Source of the DNA: Rhytidiadelphus loreus
Taxonomy: Eukaryota > Streptophyta > Bryopsida > Hypnales > Hylocomiaceae
Assembly: GCA_947034895.1 (NCBI GenBank)
Contig: OX344764.1
Location: 42,472,935-42,536,934 of the forward strand
Direction of reading: 5' to 3'
DNA: 64,000 bases
The translations under genes and the position numbers were made by a program. Position 1 is the stretch's first letter. Each line of letters begins with the position of its first letter. Below the pieces are notes generated by a model, which was not told the origin of the DNA, did no database searches, and saw nothing but the letters and a program-made list of their open reading frames with translations. Of this stretch, positions 25,001-36,700 are shown in pieces.

Positions 25001-25160
25001 AATCCAAGCAAGAAAAAATGGAGAACAGCATCTCCCCCGGCAGTCTCATCACCTCCGCCACCTCTTCCTCCAGCATATCTCCGGCATGGGAACTCCCCGC
25101 TGTTTCCTTCCCCCGCACACTCGACCATGCGCGTCGCAACAACGAGGCCATCCCTGACAT
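19044..25160 (-). CDS. ARP8: Actin-related protein 8 with N-terminal F-box (12 exons)
   Basis: Plant ARP8 couples an F-box to a divergent actin fold; the F-box suggests SCF ligase contact through Skp1, and the protein is reported as nucleolar in Arabidopsis. Exons: 25160-24844, 24120-23981, 23786-23716, 23531-23464, 23306-23245, 23009-22912, 21575-21494, 20901-20759, 20413-20262, 19789-19650, 19461-19343, 19208-19044. They sum to 1557 bases with matching phases, giving 518 aa. The F-box spans about residues 36-84 (RLPGEMLFSIFSCLDSVDL, then VCKTWHAIA). Phosphate loop 1 is LDAGSGYAKYGWS near 151-163. The second loop reads VVNIGF, with Asn269 where actin has the catalytic Asp, as in my memory of Arabidopsis ARP8, so ATPase activity is doubtful. 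LTGGSACLPG near 413-422 is the adenosine loop. The tail VTRKQF.. matches the family. Exon 9 uses the donor before GTACGC; the earlier GTAACC donor breaks the frame. Confidence 0.93.
21779..22579. mobile_element. 801-bp mariner-like non-autonomous element in ARP8 intron 6
   Basis: The ends are inverted repeats of about 25 bases: CAATCCACCCTGAACATCTG on the left, and the complement of CAGTCCACCCTCAATATCTG on the right. TA dinucleotides flank both ends (21777-21778, 22580-22581). The interior has repeated TAACACTTATGTG words and no transposase-like frame. CAGTCCACCCTC ends with a TA target resemble Tc1/mariner (pogo-type) elements; this class assignment is inferred. It lies within the intron between exons 22912 and 21575. 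Confidence 0.85.
24468..24484. promoter_or_regulatory. Telo-box doublet in ARP8 intron 1
   Basis: ACCCTAAACCCTAAACC is a double telo-box motif inside intron 1. Next to it a ~43-base sequence is duplicated (24403-24445 and 24502-24545). A role in expression is possible but unproven. Confidence 0.4.
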
Positions 25161-25162
25161 AA

Positions 25163-25812
25163 TTGCGTTTCAAAAACAAAAACAAACAATTAGGGGCACG
25201 CACAAATGCCAATTTCGCCACGTAAAGCTTGAAATGAAAATAACATACTCTATGCTTCCGATACACGGAAAGAGTATGGAGAATTATAAATCGACCGCAT
25301 CAACTAAATTATCGAATAGTAGATGAGGAGCTTCAAACCTGAAAAATCAGAGCACCGACTTCCGGTTCCGCTGGAGTTTCACTTCCAGAAAAATTCAGTG
25401 TTGCGAAGAAATCACGGCAGGTCGTGAAATCGCCATCTCTCTGTTACAATTGCTTTACAGTAACAAAAAGAAACAATTAGGTGCACACACAAATGCCAAT
25501 TTCGCCATGAAAATCTTGAACATTGGTGAAGGTACACACAACACACTCAAGAAAACTCTATACACGCGAAGAGTATGGAGAATCATTCATCGGCCTCATC
25601 AACAACTAGATTACCAGAAATTAGAAGACGAGCTTCAAACCTGAAAAAAATCAGATCACCGACTTCCGGTTCCCCAGGAGTTTCACTTTCAGAAGAATTC
25701 ACTGTTGCGAACAAATCACGGCAGGTCGTGAAATTGCCATCTCTCTGTCACAATTGCGTTACAATTACTGAACGAAACAATCAGGCACACGCACAGGTGC
25801 CAGTGTCGCCAT
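25163..25812. repeat. Tandem repeat of ~290-300 bp upstream of ARP8
   Basis: Two full units and a partial third begin at about 25163, 25453 and 25755. Landmarks recur at spacings of 287 (AAATGCCAATTTCGCC) and 304 bases (ATCACGGCAGGTCGTGAAAT). On the ARP8 strand each full unit carries a CAGAGAGATGGC block that opens a 13-codon frame (25436-25395 and 25740-25699), MAISRPAVISSQH and MAISRPAVICSQQ. If the ARP8 leader starts upstream, these would be upstream open reading frames. Each unit also has a pyrimidine tract and CAG resembling an acceptor. Confidence 0.8.
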
Positions 25813-26500
25813 ACAATGTAGGGAGAGAGGCAAAACCCTGGACCATGGATCGCCACCAAATAATGCTTGGACTTATCCTCATGCGCACACACAACTGGTA
25901 CGAAAAGCTCATGAAAACCTAATTCCACTGATAGAGACAGTCAGTACTTGTTGGCTAAACATCGCCAGATCTTGATCAATTCTTGGGTCTAGCTACAGGT
26001 CAATACGAAATTTAACGAGGAAATTGCGATTATTCAACCCAATTTCAACACGAAATCGGTAACAGACAATTGTGTAGTAGCTACTAAAGTAGCAAAAGTG
26101 GTACAGAATTCGCCAGAATTCGCAGCGTCAACCAAATTCTTGGATCCAACCAGCGAAAATCGATACATGGAAAAAATTGTGGACAATGCTTGAGCTTAAG
26201 ATAACCCTATAACGAAAACACAAAGGTACAGCTAGTTCGGAGGATTTTGAAAGGGAAGTGGACGAGCTTCGAAGTTCGACCCTGGAGGTCCCTCAGAAAA
26301 CAGGCTCCCTGAAGTGTGAGAGAGAAGGGGCTGAGCTGCCCTTCCTGAAATGTTTGGGCAGCTGCCCTGAAATCAGTAGGTCAGGCCACGTACCCTCTGG
26401 CTCAATTGTCTATAACTTTCTTTACTTTCCGGGCAGTGTCTTCTTTTTTCTTTTTATCATTTTGGAGAAGTAGCCAGCTATTTCTTCACTACTTATGTAG
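25813..26500. other. Intergenic DNA, likely distal ARP8 promoter
   Basis: Moderately AT-rich, with no recognisable gene. No clear TATA box or start site could be assigned on the minus strand. Confidence 0.4.
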
Positions 26501-26911
26501 CAAGGTAGTATGCTTTAAAATTATCCCCCTCCTTCAAATCACCCCTATTTTTAATTGGAGAATGGAGATGAGTTAATCTTTAAATGAACCACTTTAGCAA
26601 TTGAATAAATTGAGGAAAAATTGTTTTTCTATTGCAAGAGCCAATCATTTTCTTTGATTTCCGCACATCTCTTTACAAATTGCAAGTGGATGGATTTGGG
26701 GAGACCTATGGTTACAAATAGGTGCCTGTGCTCTAAATCTTTGAAAATTTGTAAGTAATTGAAAAATGCTTGGAAAAATACTAAACTACTTGTGTTAAGT
26801 TCTACATCTATTTTTCTTTCTCTGAAAAATGATCTAAAATATTTTTGTTCACAAAAAACTATGAAAAAGGCGGACTACTTTAAATGGTCACTTTTAGAGC
26901 ATACTACCTTG
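26501..26911 (+). mobile_element. Inverted-repeat element K, copy 1
   Basis: CAAGGTAGTATGCTTTAAAA at 26501 is inverted at 26891-26911 (CTTTTAGAGCATACTACCTTG). The interior is homologous, in inverted orientation, to 42524-42936 (shared TTTAAAGAT/ATCTTTAAATGAACCAC, TAGGTGCCT, GAAAAATGATC). Homology seems to continue ~50 bases beyond the right end, so the true element may be larger. Target duplication is not resolved. Confidence 0.65.
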
Positions 26912-28689
26912 GTGCAAGATGCAAAATCCTCATTACAAAATGGGACTAGCAAGGTGATATCTCCTCTAGGAAGAACGTAGGAGTTTCTTACAAATTTGTG
27001 AATTTTGAATTCATAATTGCAATCACAATCCCAAATTAGTTAGGAGAGGTAAAGAACATAGAATTAACAAGGTTCAAAATAGGGGTCTCTTTTTACATTT
27101 ACCTAGGAAAACACAAAATTCACCTTGTTGGTCCCAGTTGAATGGAGGATTTAACATCTTGCATACTTGGCTGATACTTGGTAATATCAATATCAAAACT
27201 AGGTAATACTCAAGTAAAATTTGGCTAAAAATATAACAACAATTTGACTATTTTAACCGAAAAAAATAAAAATTTCCTTCATAGAAAAATAGTCAATGTC
27301 TTTTGGTTGTAGCCAAATGGCAAAAAAAATTGTATAAAGAAAAGATATTTAGCCATTAATATTATATTTTTTGAAATTGAATTCAACAATGATTGAAATG
27401 AAGCTTATCAAATGCAATTTCTACTCCAAGTGGAAATTTTGAAAATTTATAAATTTTAATAGCTTATACCAATATAAAATTTAGGCCTATAACCATTACA
27501 AAAAATCTAAAGCCTCAACAAGGTTGTTCAAAAATGTTTAAATTCTAGCCATGGTGCAATTATAGGGAAATTTTTTAAAAATTAAAATTTATTTTTTATT
27601 TTTTATTTTTTTGAAAATTAAAATTAAAAAACTAAAAAATATTTTTCAAATCGCTAATCTGTTGTAGTGCTTCTATGCACTAGAAGAAAACTGCATTGAA
27701 TTGAACAAAACCAATTTGACGTTTTTTTGCGATTTCTGTTTTCTAGAGCAAAATTTTGCTTTGAAAAACATAAATCGCAAAGAAATGTCAGATTGATTTT
27801 GTTGACGTCAACATAGTTTCCTTCTAGTGGTGTCACTAGTAGTACCATATCAAATTCCAAATTTTAAAAATTTTAAAATATTTGTTTAATAATTTTGTTT
27901 TTGTTTTTGTACTACTGCCACCCCAAACTGGTGATCCATTGCAAGCCCCAACTTTTTCCTGATGTTTACTTTTCGTTGATGTCTTACATTTACACTTAAT
28001 CTTTTTGATATGTACACTACAAGTACTATGGCACAATTTTAGTCAACCACTCAACCACCCTTCATTGTAGATTTTCTTGACTATGTCTATTTTATCATCC
28101 ATATGAAACTATTTGTCTACATCTATACTCATCATACTATAAAAATATTTGCATGGCCCCTATCTATCAAGACTAACTTATTAATAAAATTCCTACTAGA
28201 TGGTGTTTTTACATAGTCTAATTTACATATAATAGAGTATGTAGCATTTTATGGACCCTATAGTAGCCCTACATATTACATAATTTTTTTCATTTTGAAT
28301 TAAATAAACCCTATCTTTTAACTCACGTAGTTTTCCAAAAATCAATAGTAATCTCCCAGAGGGTTTTCATCAGGTAGCTTTTGCAAAACTCCTCCTGTTC
28401 TTTTGAAATTTAGTAGTGTATGTAACTTAAATGATACAAGATGCAAATGTAAGAAAAAAATAGCCTTGTGTAGTGTAAAAATCTCACTTTAAGTGGAGTT
28501 AAAGGTTGCTAGCCTTGTCAAGCAAGGTAAAAAAAATTCTCTTAACTTCAAACATTAAAATCTTTAAATACATGTAGTCAAAGTTTCTAATTTTTTTCCC
28601 ACACATTCTCATAATAGTTAGTACAAATTTGTATGTTTGAATTTTGAAAAAAATCTTTTTTTACATTTTTTTCTCATTGTCCTAAAAAG

Positions 28690-28815
28690 TGGCAGTTTTT
28701 CACAATTTTTGTCCAAAAATATGTCTTGGTCCTTTAGGGATTAAGAGTGTTTTAGTAGAAATGGCAGTTTTGAATGTATTTGAAAAAATAAAGCCTTGGT
28801 TCTTTAGGGATTTAA
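28690..28815 (+). repeat. Two adjacent right ends of the TTAA-flanked family
   Basis: The motif GGCAGTTTT, then CTTGG.CYTTTAGGGA, and a TTAA occurs twice: ending at 28740 (TTAA 28741-28744) and near 28811 (TTAA 28812-28815). The second TTAA is directly followed by CCCCTTAGTGC, which looks like the left end of another member. This suggests insertion of one copy beside another. Confidence 0.6.
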
Positions 28816-30186
28816 CCCCTTAGTGCTTCGACGTTTAATTTTAGGATGATGAATAGATTGAAACTCTTGTTTTTTTCTCATTACTACTTGGATGAAAGTC
28901 ATCCTAATTTGTGGAGATACTTTATTAAAATGTTGTCCTATTTGATGGTTGAATTTGGTGTTACTAGAGTACAACATTTTTCTAAAATTACAAATATGGA
29001 AGTGTGTAAAGTAGTTGACCAAGCCAAAATTGCATTGACTTTAGTTCAAAACTATATTTGCAAAAATGAGATTATAGATTTAAAGAATATGATTTTTTTT
29101 TTTAAATGTGATGTCTAGAGAACCTCATTTCAAGTCCATTCCAATGATTTTTACTCAAGAAAATGATAATATTTTGCTTCTAATCAAATTTTGAAGGAAT
29201 TTTGAAATTTCCTTTTCAAAATTTATAAAATATGTTGGTGATAGCATTGATGAATCTGCTCGCCCCTCACTGGGTTTCACAAGCATTGATGAATCTAACA
29301 GTATGGATGGAATCTAAAATTCAAAATCTAAAACTTTTATTTGTCAGTATACCAATTCCAAAATATTCTTCTAAATAGTACTTTATGTTAGGGTCAAAGT
29401 GAAAGGTGAGTAGGAAAGGAAGACACTAGTAGAAGCCCCTATTTTTTTGGATGTTAGCAATAAAGACACATGTTTTTCAAAATAAGAGCACAAAGATGGG
29501 ATTGCAACCATGGGAGGCATAATTGAGGTAGATGTTCCAAAAAATGTTGGAATGTCATTGGCTAAACAAGTTGATGTCTTGTGCAACAATGATGTTCCAG
29601 AAGACATTGAAAAAAACATAGATGTGTTGTATACAATGTCCGAAAAAACATAGAAATGCCAAGTTGGCAAGGTTTTTTTGTTAACTCCGGGTAAGTTAGT
29701 GAATGTTACTATGGGCTAAGGTAAAACCCTGACCAAATGTAAAAATATAGGGGAAGGCAGGCATGTAATATGTTTTAAAATTTAAGTTAAAATACTAAAA
29801 AAATTATTAAAAAAAAAATAGTACATGATGTGGAATTTGAGTAACATGACATCCAATAAGGATGAAGTGGCATGCCATGTTAGCACACTTTGACACCATT
29901 TGAAAATTTGAATAGTATTTTTTTAGACATCTCTTCCAATGTCAATGAAGACATGAATTGAAACGTCCAAATGTTTTTTGCAATGTCAATTGAGATGTCA
30001 ACTGAGACGTCCAAATCTTTTTTCTAATGTCAAGTCCAACAACTTTGTATAATTTAGAAAAACCACATACCCCATATGGTTTGTCTTCCCTCCTATCGCC
30101 CCATTTGTATAAATAGTTTGCCTTTTCTTGTCAATATACTCACAATAAGTGTTTTTTCATTCCATGCAACATAAATATAAAATACA

Positions 30187-30286
30187 ACATATTGTGTATG
30201 ATGTACAATGTATTGTGTACTATGTGTGGTGTATTGTGTACTATGTATGATCTATTATGTACTATGTATGGTATATTTTGTATGGT
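30187..30286. repeat. Tandem repeat of ~21 bp
   Basis: About four to five degenerate units of TGTATTGTGTACTATGTGTGG occupy this stretch. No coding potential is evident. Confidence 0.8.
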
Positions 30287-30859
30287 CATTCCAAAGTAGA
30301 CATCCACTATGGCATCATCAATGTTCTTTTGGATGTTGCAGATGATTTGTTCGACATAAAATACATGATAAATGAACATGACCATAAATCACTCCATATT
30401 GCTATTGACATTCTCGAAAACGTGTATATGTTAGATAGATCATCTGGTTGAACATTGTGTAATATGTAAAACCCCATCATAGCCTATTGACTAGACATGC
30501 TATGTTGGAAAATAAAAATTTCCATGTCATTTTTTAATTTTTGCCACATTAGCATCCACGTCATCAGTGGGTTGCGTTTGAAAAAATCCTTGTGGCAATT
30601 CATGTCTATGTGGCGCTAATTTGGCTACCACTTGTCTTCAATTTTTCCAAAAAATTCACCATGTTGTATGTGATGTTATAGTCTAAACAAGGGACGTTAC
30701 TGTTGATTTCCATGTGTTTTTACCTCGTCAAGTTTGACGGATTTTCCTAGACATTCATAGTAGACATGCCTAACGTCCGACTAAACATCTATTTGCGTTT
30801 CTATACTCATTTAAAAAAACGCGCCTTCCTTTTAGTGAGATGACAGGATGAGAGGTGCC

Positions 30860-31205
30860 TTATAGGACGATACCACAACTTTTGAGCATGATGAGCATGA
30901 CCTTGTGGCACTTGAGAACTTGGACAGATTAGAATAGGAGAGGTGGTTGATAAATCACAGAGATTGTACATCTGTTCTACTAGCTAGTTCACATTGTTTT
31001 CATGTCTCTCTTCAAGCTTAGTTAATCAATTACTATATTAATTGAGCTTGCTCCAAATTGGCAACAAATATTTTTGTTCCATCTCTCAACTTTGCAATTG
31101 CTACGTAATGTTTTGTGATCTTCTACGAGACATTAAATCTTGTGAGACACTAAATCTCATGTAACATTAGGCGGAAGGGTCCAATCGTTGGATGCATTGC
31201 AAGTG
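30860..31205 (-). repeat. Dispersed repeat, copy 2
   Basis: Inverted partner of 3121-3290. GATACCACAACTTTTGAGCATG near 30875 matches the complement of the 3253-3290 block, and the 31133-31205 stretch with TTGTGAGACACTAAATCTCATG and GGGTCCAATC matches 3121-3200. Internal spacing differs. Confidence 0.6.
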
Positions 31206-33169
31206 CAGTCTCATGGCAAAACACGTTCACTCACTTGCAACTTTAGCGTTGGCTACAATCCAATGGAGCTCACAGTCATTTCCTAGGAGAAATGGTTGTT
31301 GCAACCTCCTTCCTCCACAATTGGAGCCTTATTGTTTTCAGTAGCCCGAAGACCCTTACTGCACGGGTAGGGGCCATAGGCGCAACTATTGCAACATTCC
31401 TTTTGAACACCACCACCATTTTTGCCACAATAGTAGGATAGTGAAAATAGTATATGTTGCGACATGCAACTTTCCTTAGCACTAGCAAACTTTGGGAGAT
31501 CACTAGTAGTTTTTTAGAAAATTATATGAGTTAAAAGATAGGATTCATTTAATTTGAAGTGGGATTTTTGTTTATAATATGTAGGGATACTATAAGGTCC
31601 ATGAAATGATATATACTTTAATATATATAAGTTAGGTTGTGTAAAAACATTATGTAGTAGGAATTTTTATTAATAAGTTAGACTTGACAGACAAGGACCG
31701 TGCAAAATTTTTATAGTATGATGAATATAGAATTTTCATTGTCACAACATGTCTAGATGTCCGTCAGACCAACAAATTGTTAAGATTCAACCCTAGTGTC
31801 CATCAAGATCCTAGAAAACATGTTAATGAATTGTCCGTCCAAATTGACAGACAAGCAGTTCAAACCATCAAAAAGAATTCTTTTTTTTATTGACGTGAAT
31901 CCTAATGTGTTAAAATGTGTTCCAATCAATATTGACAGACATCCCAATAGGAGAAGTCAACATCATGTCAAGAAAACTACCATTTGGTCAATGGCACTTG
32001 AATTGATTATTATTGGTTTCATCATGTATCTCCTATACATGTATGTAGTAGAGGGAAGGGAGAATTTGTGAAGAAAAGTGAAGTCAAGAAAAAATTGGAC
32101 ACTTTACAATCATCTTAAATGCAATAATTAAGGTAAATAGCCCCACATTAAATTCCTTCTTAACTCAAGTGTATACATTAAATTACAAAGAGTGATCTCC
32201 CTAAGTTGGCATACCATAACTCACCACTTTTGTGTATAGAAGGTAGCCAAATCGTAAATTTTATTGTTTGTTGTGGTGCCACTACTGACTGAAATTGCAC
32301 ATTTCATGTAATTGAGGAGCAAAATATAGTGTGCGCAATTGCACAGATATGGTAATTCCTATAGTTTCAAAAAAAGGATGATCAAATTCGTATTTTCTTT
32401 ACAAAATATTAGTAAAAGACCACATCTCCCTTGATTGGGTGGATGGGATAAATTTGCATACAATCAGTCTTTTAAAATTGATAAATTGATGAGATGTATC
32501 CTCCGCAAGGAATTCAAACATGCATGAATCATTTAACCCCTAAAAAACCAAAGAGCTCACTTTAAGCTTTTCAAAAACTTGGGTAGGCTTTGTTGACTTC
32601 ATAATTTCAAATTTTTGCACAAAATTTGGAAGATGGATGCTACTCATCATAATCTACGTGTGAAGCTTTGTTTCATGTCATTATGATAAATATTGCAAAA
32701 GTTATAAGGATTTTTTTAATTTTGATGTCCAACCGGGCAACAAAAAATATATTCTAAATTATTTTTAATCATTATTTTGCGGGTTTATAGATTGATACCT
32801 ATTCAAAAGCATTAGAACCATTCAATTCCAAATAATGAGGTAAAAGTTATGAGGAGTTTTATTTTGTGGGCAATAAAGGTAGAAAAAAAATATAAGGTTG
32901 TCTTTTGTGCTCTCAATTTTGAAAATTTTCAAATAAAAATAATTATAAAAGATATTAATTGTTTACTAGAACATTCTTACCATTAAAATTAACAATTTTC
33001 AATTTCTTGTAAGAGTTATTAGCATATTAGTTTTTTCTTTCATTTAATACCACCTTCCACTTTATAATTTTTTTAAAGGTAAATATGAAATTTTTTTTGG
33101 TTAAATTTTTTTTTCACATGTTTTCAACCCATTTTTCAACATATTGACAAAATACTCAAGCTATAGGAT

Positions 33170-33731
33170 CTTATGGGATTCATTTAAAGTGTCCATTAGA
33201 AACCATGTGCAAACAAAACTTTGGACCTTCTATATACTTTTTGAATTTTAAATATAAAAAGATAAAAAAATATGAATAGCTTTTTCTACTTTGAAAGTTT
33301 ATGTTTTGAATTATTGATATTTTTATTTGTTAATAATAATTAGTTACAAATTTTTGAAGTAAAAAGATACACTATAGAACTGAAAAATACTTTCACACCC
33401 CTATATTATATAAGAAAAAATTGTCTAAAAAATGAACAAAAAATTTCGAAAAACAACTCTCTATTGAAAGCTCATTTTGAGTTGAATATTGATTCAATGG
33501 TCATCTAAATGTGTTCTCTATAATTACTTGAGTTGAAAAACATGCCATTTTAGTTCATTTTCAACCTCTTCTAGAAATTATTTCATATTATATTTTAATT
33601 GAAAATTTTGGCAATAGAAACCTATAGTCATTATTAAATAATGCTCAAATTTTTAGGTTGAAATTATAATTTATTAGAAACCACTTGTTCGCACATGGTT
33701 TGTTGTATTAGAACTAAGTGCACCCCCCAAG
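33170..33731 (-). mobile_element. hAT-like MITE, copy 2
   Basis: A 562-bp element, inverted relative to copy 1 and homologous throughout. It is flanked by a perfect 8-bp duplication TATAGGAT (33162-33169 and 33732-33739). The right end GTGCACCCCCCAAG is identical to the complement of copy 1's left end; the left end CTTATGGGATTCATTTA is more diverged. It carries no coding frame. Confidence 0.9.
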
Positions 33732-33739
33732 TATAGGAT

Positions 33740-36700
33740 GTATAAGTTTTTTTCCTAGAAATGTTGAAAGACAAAATTTCACCTTTTGAAAGGGCTCAAA
33801 AAGCTTACATTTTGAACCTTAGGCACCTTGAACTTGAAATTGATGAGGATATTTTCTCTAAAATTTTAGACCAATGTACTTGAACAAGTCAACTAAAAGA
33901 TACTTTGATTAGATTTATTAAAAAAATAATTATTAATGAAGATTTTGACCTTGCTTTTGGAACTAGTATTTTGAAGCAAAATGCAAATATATTCCTCTTC
34001 AATCCCTCACACAACATTGTGCATAGAGAGGACATGATAGTCACTAGCAAAATTTGGCCTAATGTAAGGATTTGTGTAAGTACTTAAACAGAAGTTCTTA
34101 AGATACATGTTGTGGTCTGCATAGATATATCAACAAAAGCAATATTGTACGCTACAATACATTGATTAGTCAACTTCTATGTTTACCTTTTAGCCCAAAC
34201 CAAGTTGGAGACTTAGCTAAACATTTGAACTCATTGTTTCTAAGTTACATTCCATTCTCATACATAAGCTACATTTACTCAATATATCAATTGCAAAGTC
34301 AAATACTAGTATACATTCCATATGCAAACAAGCAATTAATCAAAGGCAAGCACTTCTTGACTTATATGCCCACCTTAAGAGCACGATACTCTCATGACCA
34401 ACAACACAACAAATGAATCAGCATAGCCAACAACACTAATCTCTTCAATTAATTTGCAAAGAAAAACAAATTGATTCCTTCACAGTCAACAAGAATTTGC
34501 AAGGCATGAAATTGTGTGCTCAACAAAGCAACAAAAATACACTTAGAGCATGACTCCCTAACTACTTTCCTTCCCTTCCCTTTCTAGATTGTAATTGAGC
34601 TTAGCCCAACAACAAACAAATTTTGTAGCAAACAATCATATGAATAAACAGTAATTAACATATAATAGGATTTCAATAAAATCTAACTCCTATAATCCTT
34701 CTTTTTCAATAATGAATTTGATTAAATTTTTAGAAATAAAAAATTGTTTAAATATTTTTGAAAAATCATCGTATACTAGTGTGTTACTTATATTTTCAAC
34801 CTGTCCAAAATTTATTGAAGAAATCTAATTTCTCACTTAGATCTGGCAATTTTTGAAGCGTATAAACACTTCATATGAGAGTCACTATAAATCCTTTCCT
34901 CCCCATACATCACACCATTTTTCAAGCACAATTTTATGCATCTCTCTTACAATTCTTATACCACTCACTTGTAGTTATATACAACCTCAATCATACCAAG
35001 TTTGATTTTCAAAAAGTGACAAAAATTTAGTTTTGGTAAATTTTTGAGGGTTAAATTTCATGATGTTTGATAATTGATTGCAAATTATAAGGGATGAAGT
35101 TTTAGAATTCAATTGCAAGTCAAGTACCGATACATTGGAAGTGCCCAGGCATCTTGAAATCAAAGTTCAAATATTAATGAGTTAAATGTTGAAGTGTCAA
35201 ATGTCCAATAACTACATTTTATTATTTGACCTTCATTCTAATTCTAGTTTTTGTACCTTTGAGTGTAAAGGTATACTTAAATTTTGAAAATTTGGTCATA
35301 CAACATTCCATCTTTAAATTCATTAAAAATATGAATTTTGAATTACTTTGAGGATTTATTTTTAAGAAAGTGTTCTATTGCACATTTTCAATATATGAAT
35401 GCAATCAAAATCTAAAAAGTCATTGCTTATGCTTTTCAATCAATAATCTTGGAAAATCATGAAATGCAACTAAAAAAATCACCAAATGTAGAAGTCTTAA
35501 AATTGGCATACTTGATTGAAAACTACTTAAAACAAGGACAATCATAGAAGACTAAAGGTGTTCTTTAGATGGTCACTTTTTATTTTTTAAATTAAAATAT
35601 ATATTATTTTCATCCACTTTTTTGTGCAACTTTATTAATGCTATGTCATCATTATTGAATTAAGTTCATTCAAGTCATATTCATTATTGTTTGATTTTTA
35701 TGAGGTAGTTTATGAAAAATGTAATTCAACAAACAATGTATTTCAATACTTTGCGTTTTTTTTCCTCTTATAACTTTATTTTGACATTCAAAGTGATTTC
35801 TCTTGCTTTTGAATGAATCAAACAATAATGGAGTTTTTAAAGAGTAGTTTCTACTCCGTTTGAAAATTTATTTAAAATAAACATTTTTTTGAGGCTTGAA
35901 GCTATAGTTCTAATACCATTGATACTTTTGTATATACATTGACACAAGAACTCTTCATCACATATTGATCTATACTATAATTACTTATGTGCTGAAATTT
36001 TCAAATTCTTTAAGCATGTTTTGTATTAGATGTGAATTTTCTCCACTTTTCCATCAAAAATTCATTTTTCTTTGAAATTTTCAACAAAAATATCTGAATT
36101 TTATGACATACATTAGACAAGTCACTTACTCTTGGAAAAATAAAACCAAAATATTTCACTCATAAATATAAGAGAATTAAAGGATACAAAGCAAAGGATT
36201 TTGAGGTTTGACTACATGGCCATGGGCTTTAGCTTTTAGAAGTTATGAATGTAATGATTTATGCCTCACTAGATGTTTTGTGTACTTTGGATGATTTTGG
36301 AGGCCAAAGATGAAAAAAATTGTTTTTTTATTCAATTTTTCTTGTAAAGTTGCTAAAAACCCATCTTCAATGAATAGTAATATACATTTTAGCTTAGGAT
36401 TTTCTGGACTTTCCTACATGAGAATATGGTAATTCGACAAATCAATATTTTATAGCAATTTGAACTTGGGGCCTATAACCTTGGAGTGCTAATGAATTCC
36501 CAACTTTTAAAATGATGGGGTAAAATCTTTTGACCCTCTGATGAAGGCCATAAATGTATTATTTGAGAAATTCTTTGATCAAATTACAAGAAAATCAAAT
36601 ATCATTAGATATAATCCTATGTACAAAAGAATCAGTGACATTTTTGGCATTATCATCATTGTTGAATATCAACGGTGGAAAGTAGAAGCATCATTGCCAA

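Larger units (their letters stand above)
26912..33161. other. AT-rich desert, first part
   Basis: No gene is recognisable over about 6 kb. It contains two terminal fragments of the TTAA-flanked family at 28690-28815, a ~21-bp tandem repeat at 30187-30286, the inverted partner of the 3.1-kb dispersed repeat (30860-31205), and a cysteine-rich 60-residue minus-strand frame at 31283-31465 that I cannot assign. Short open frames at 28846, 29383 and 31796 are of unlikely composition for genes. Confidence 0.5.

Noticed and set aside
24659..25326. Several plus-strand frames opposite the F-box exon
   Set aside because: Antisense shadows of the GC-rich ARP8 exon 1.
31283..31465. Cys-rich 60-residue minus-strand frame that could look like a small secreted peptide
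   Set aside because: No signal peptide, no known cysteine pattern, and it lies in a dispersed-repeat region.
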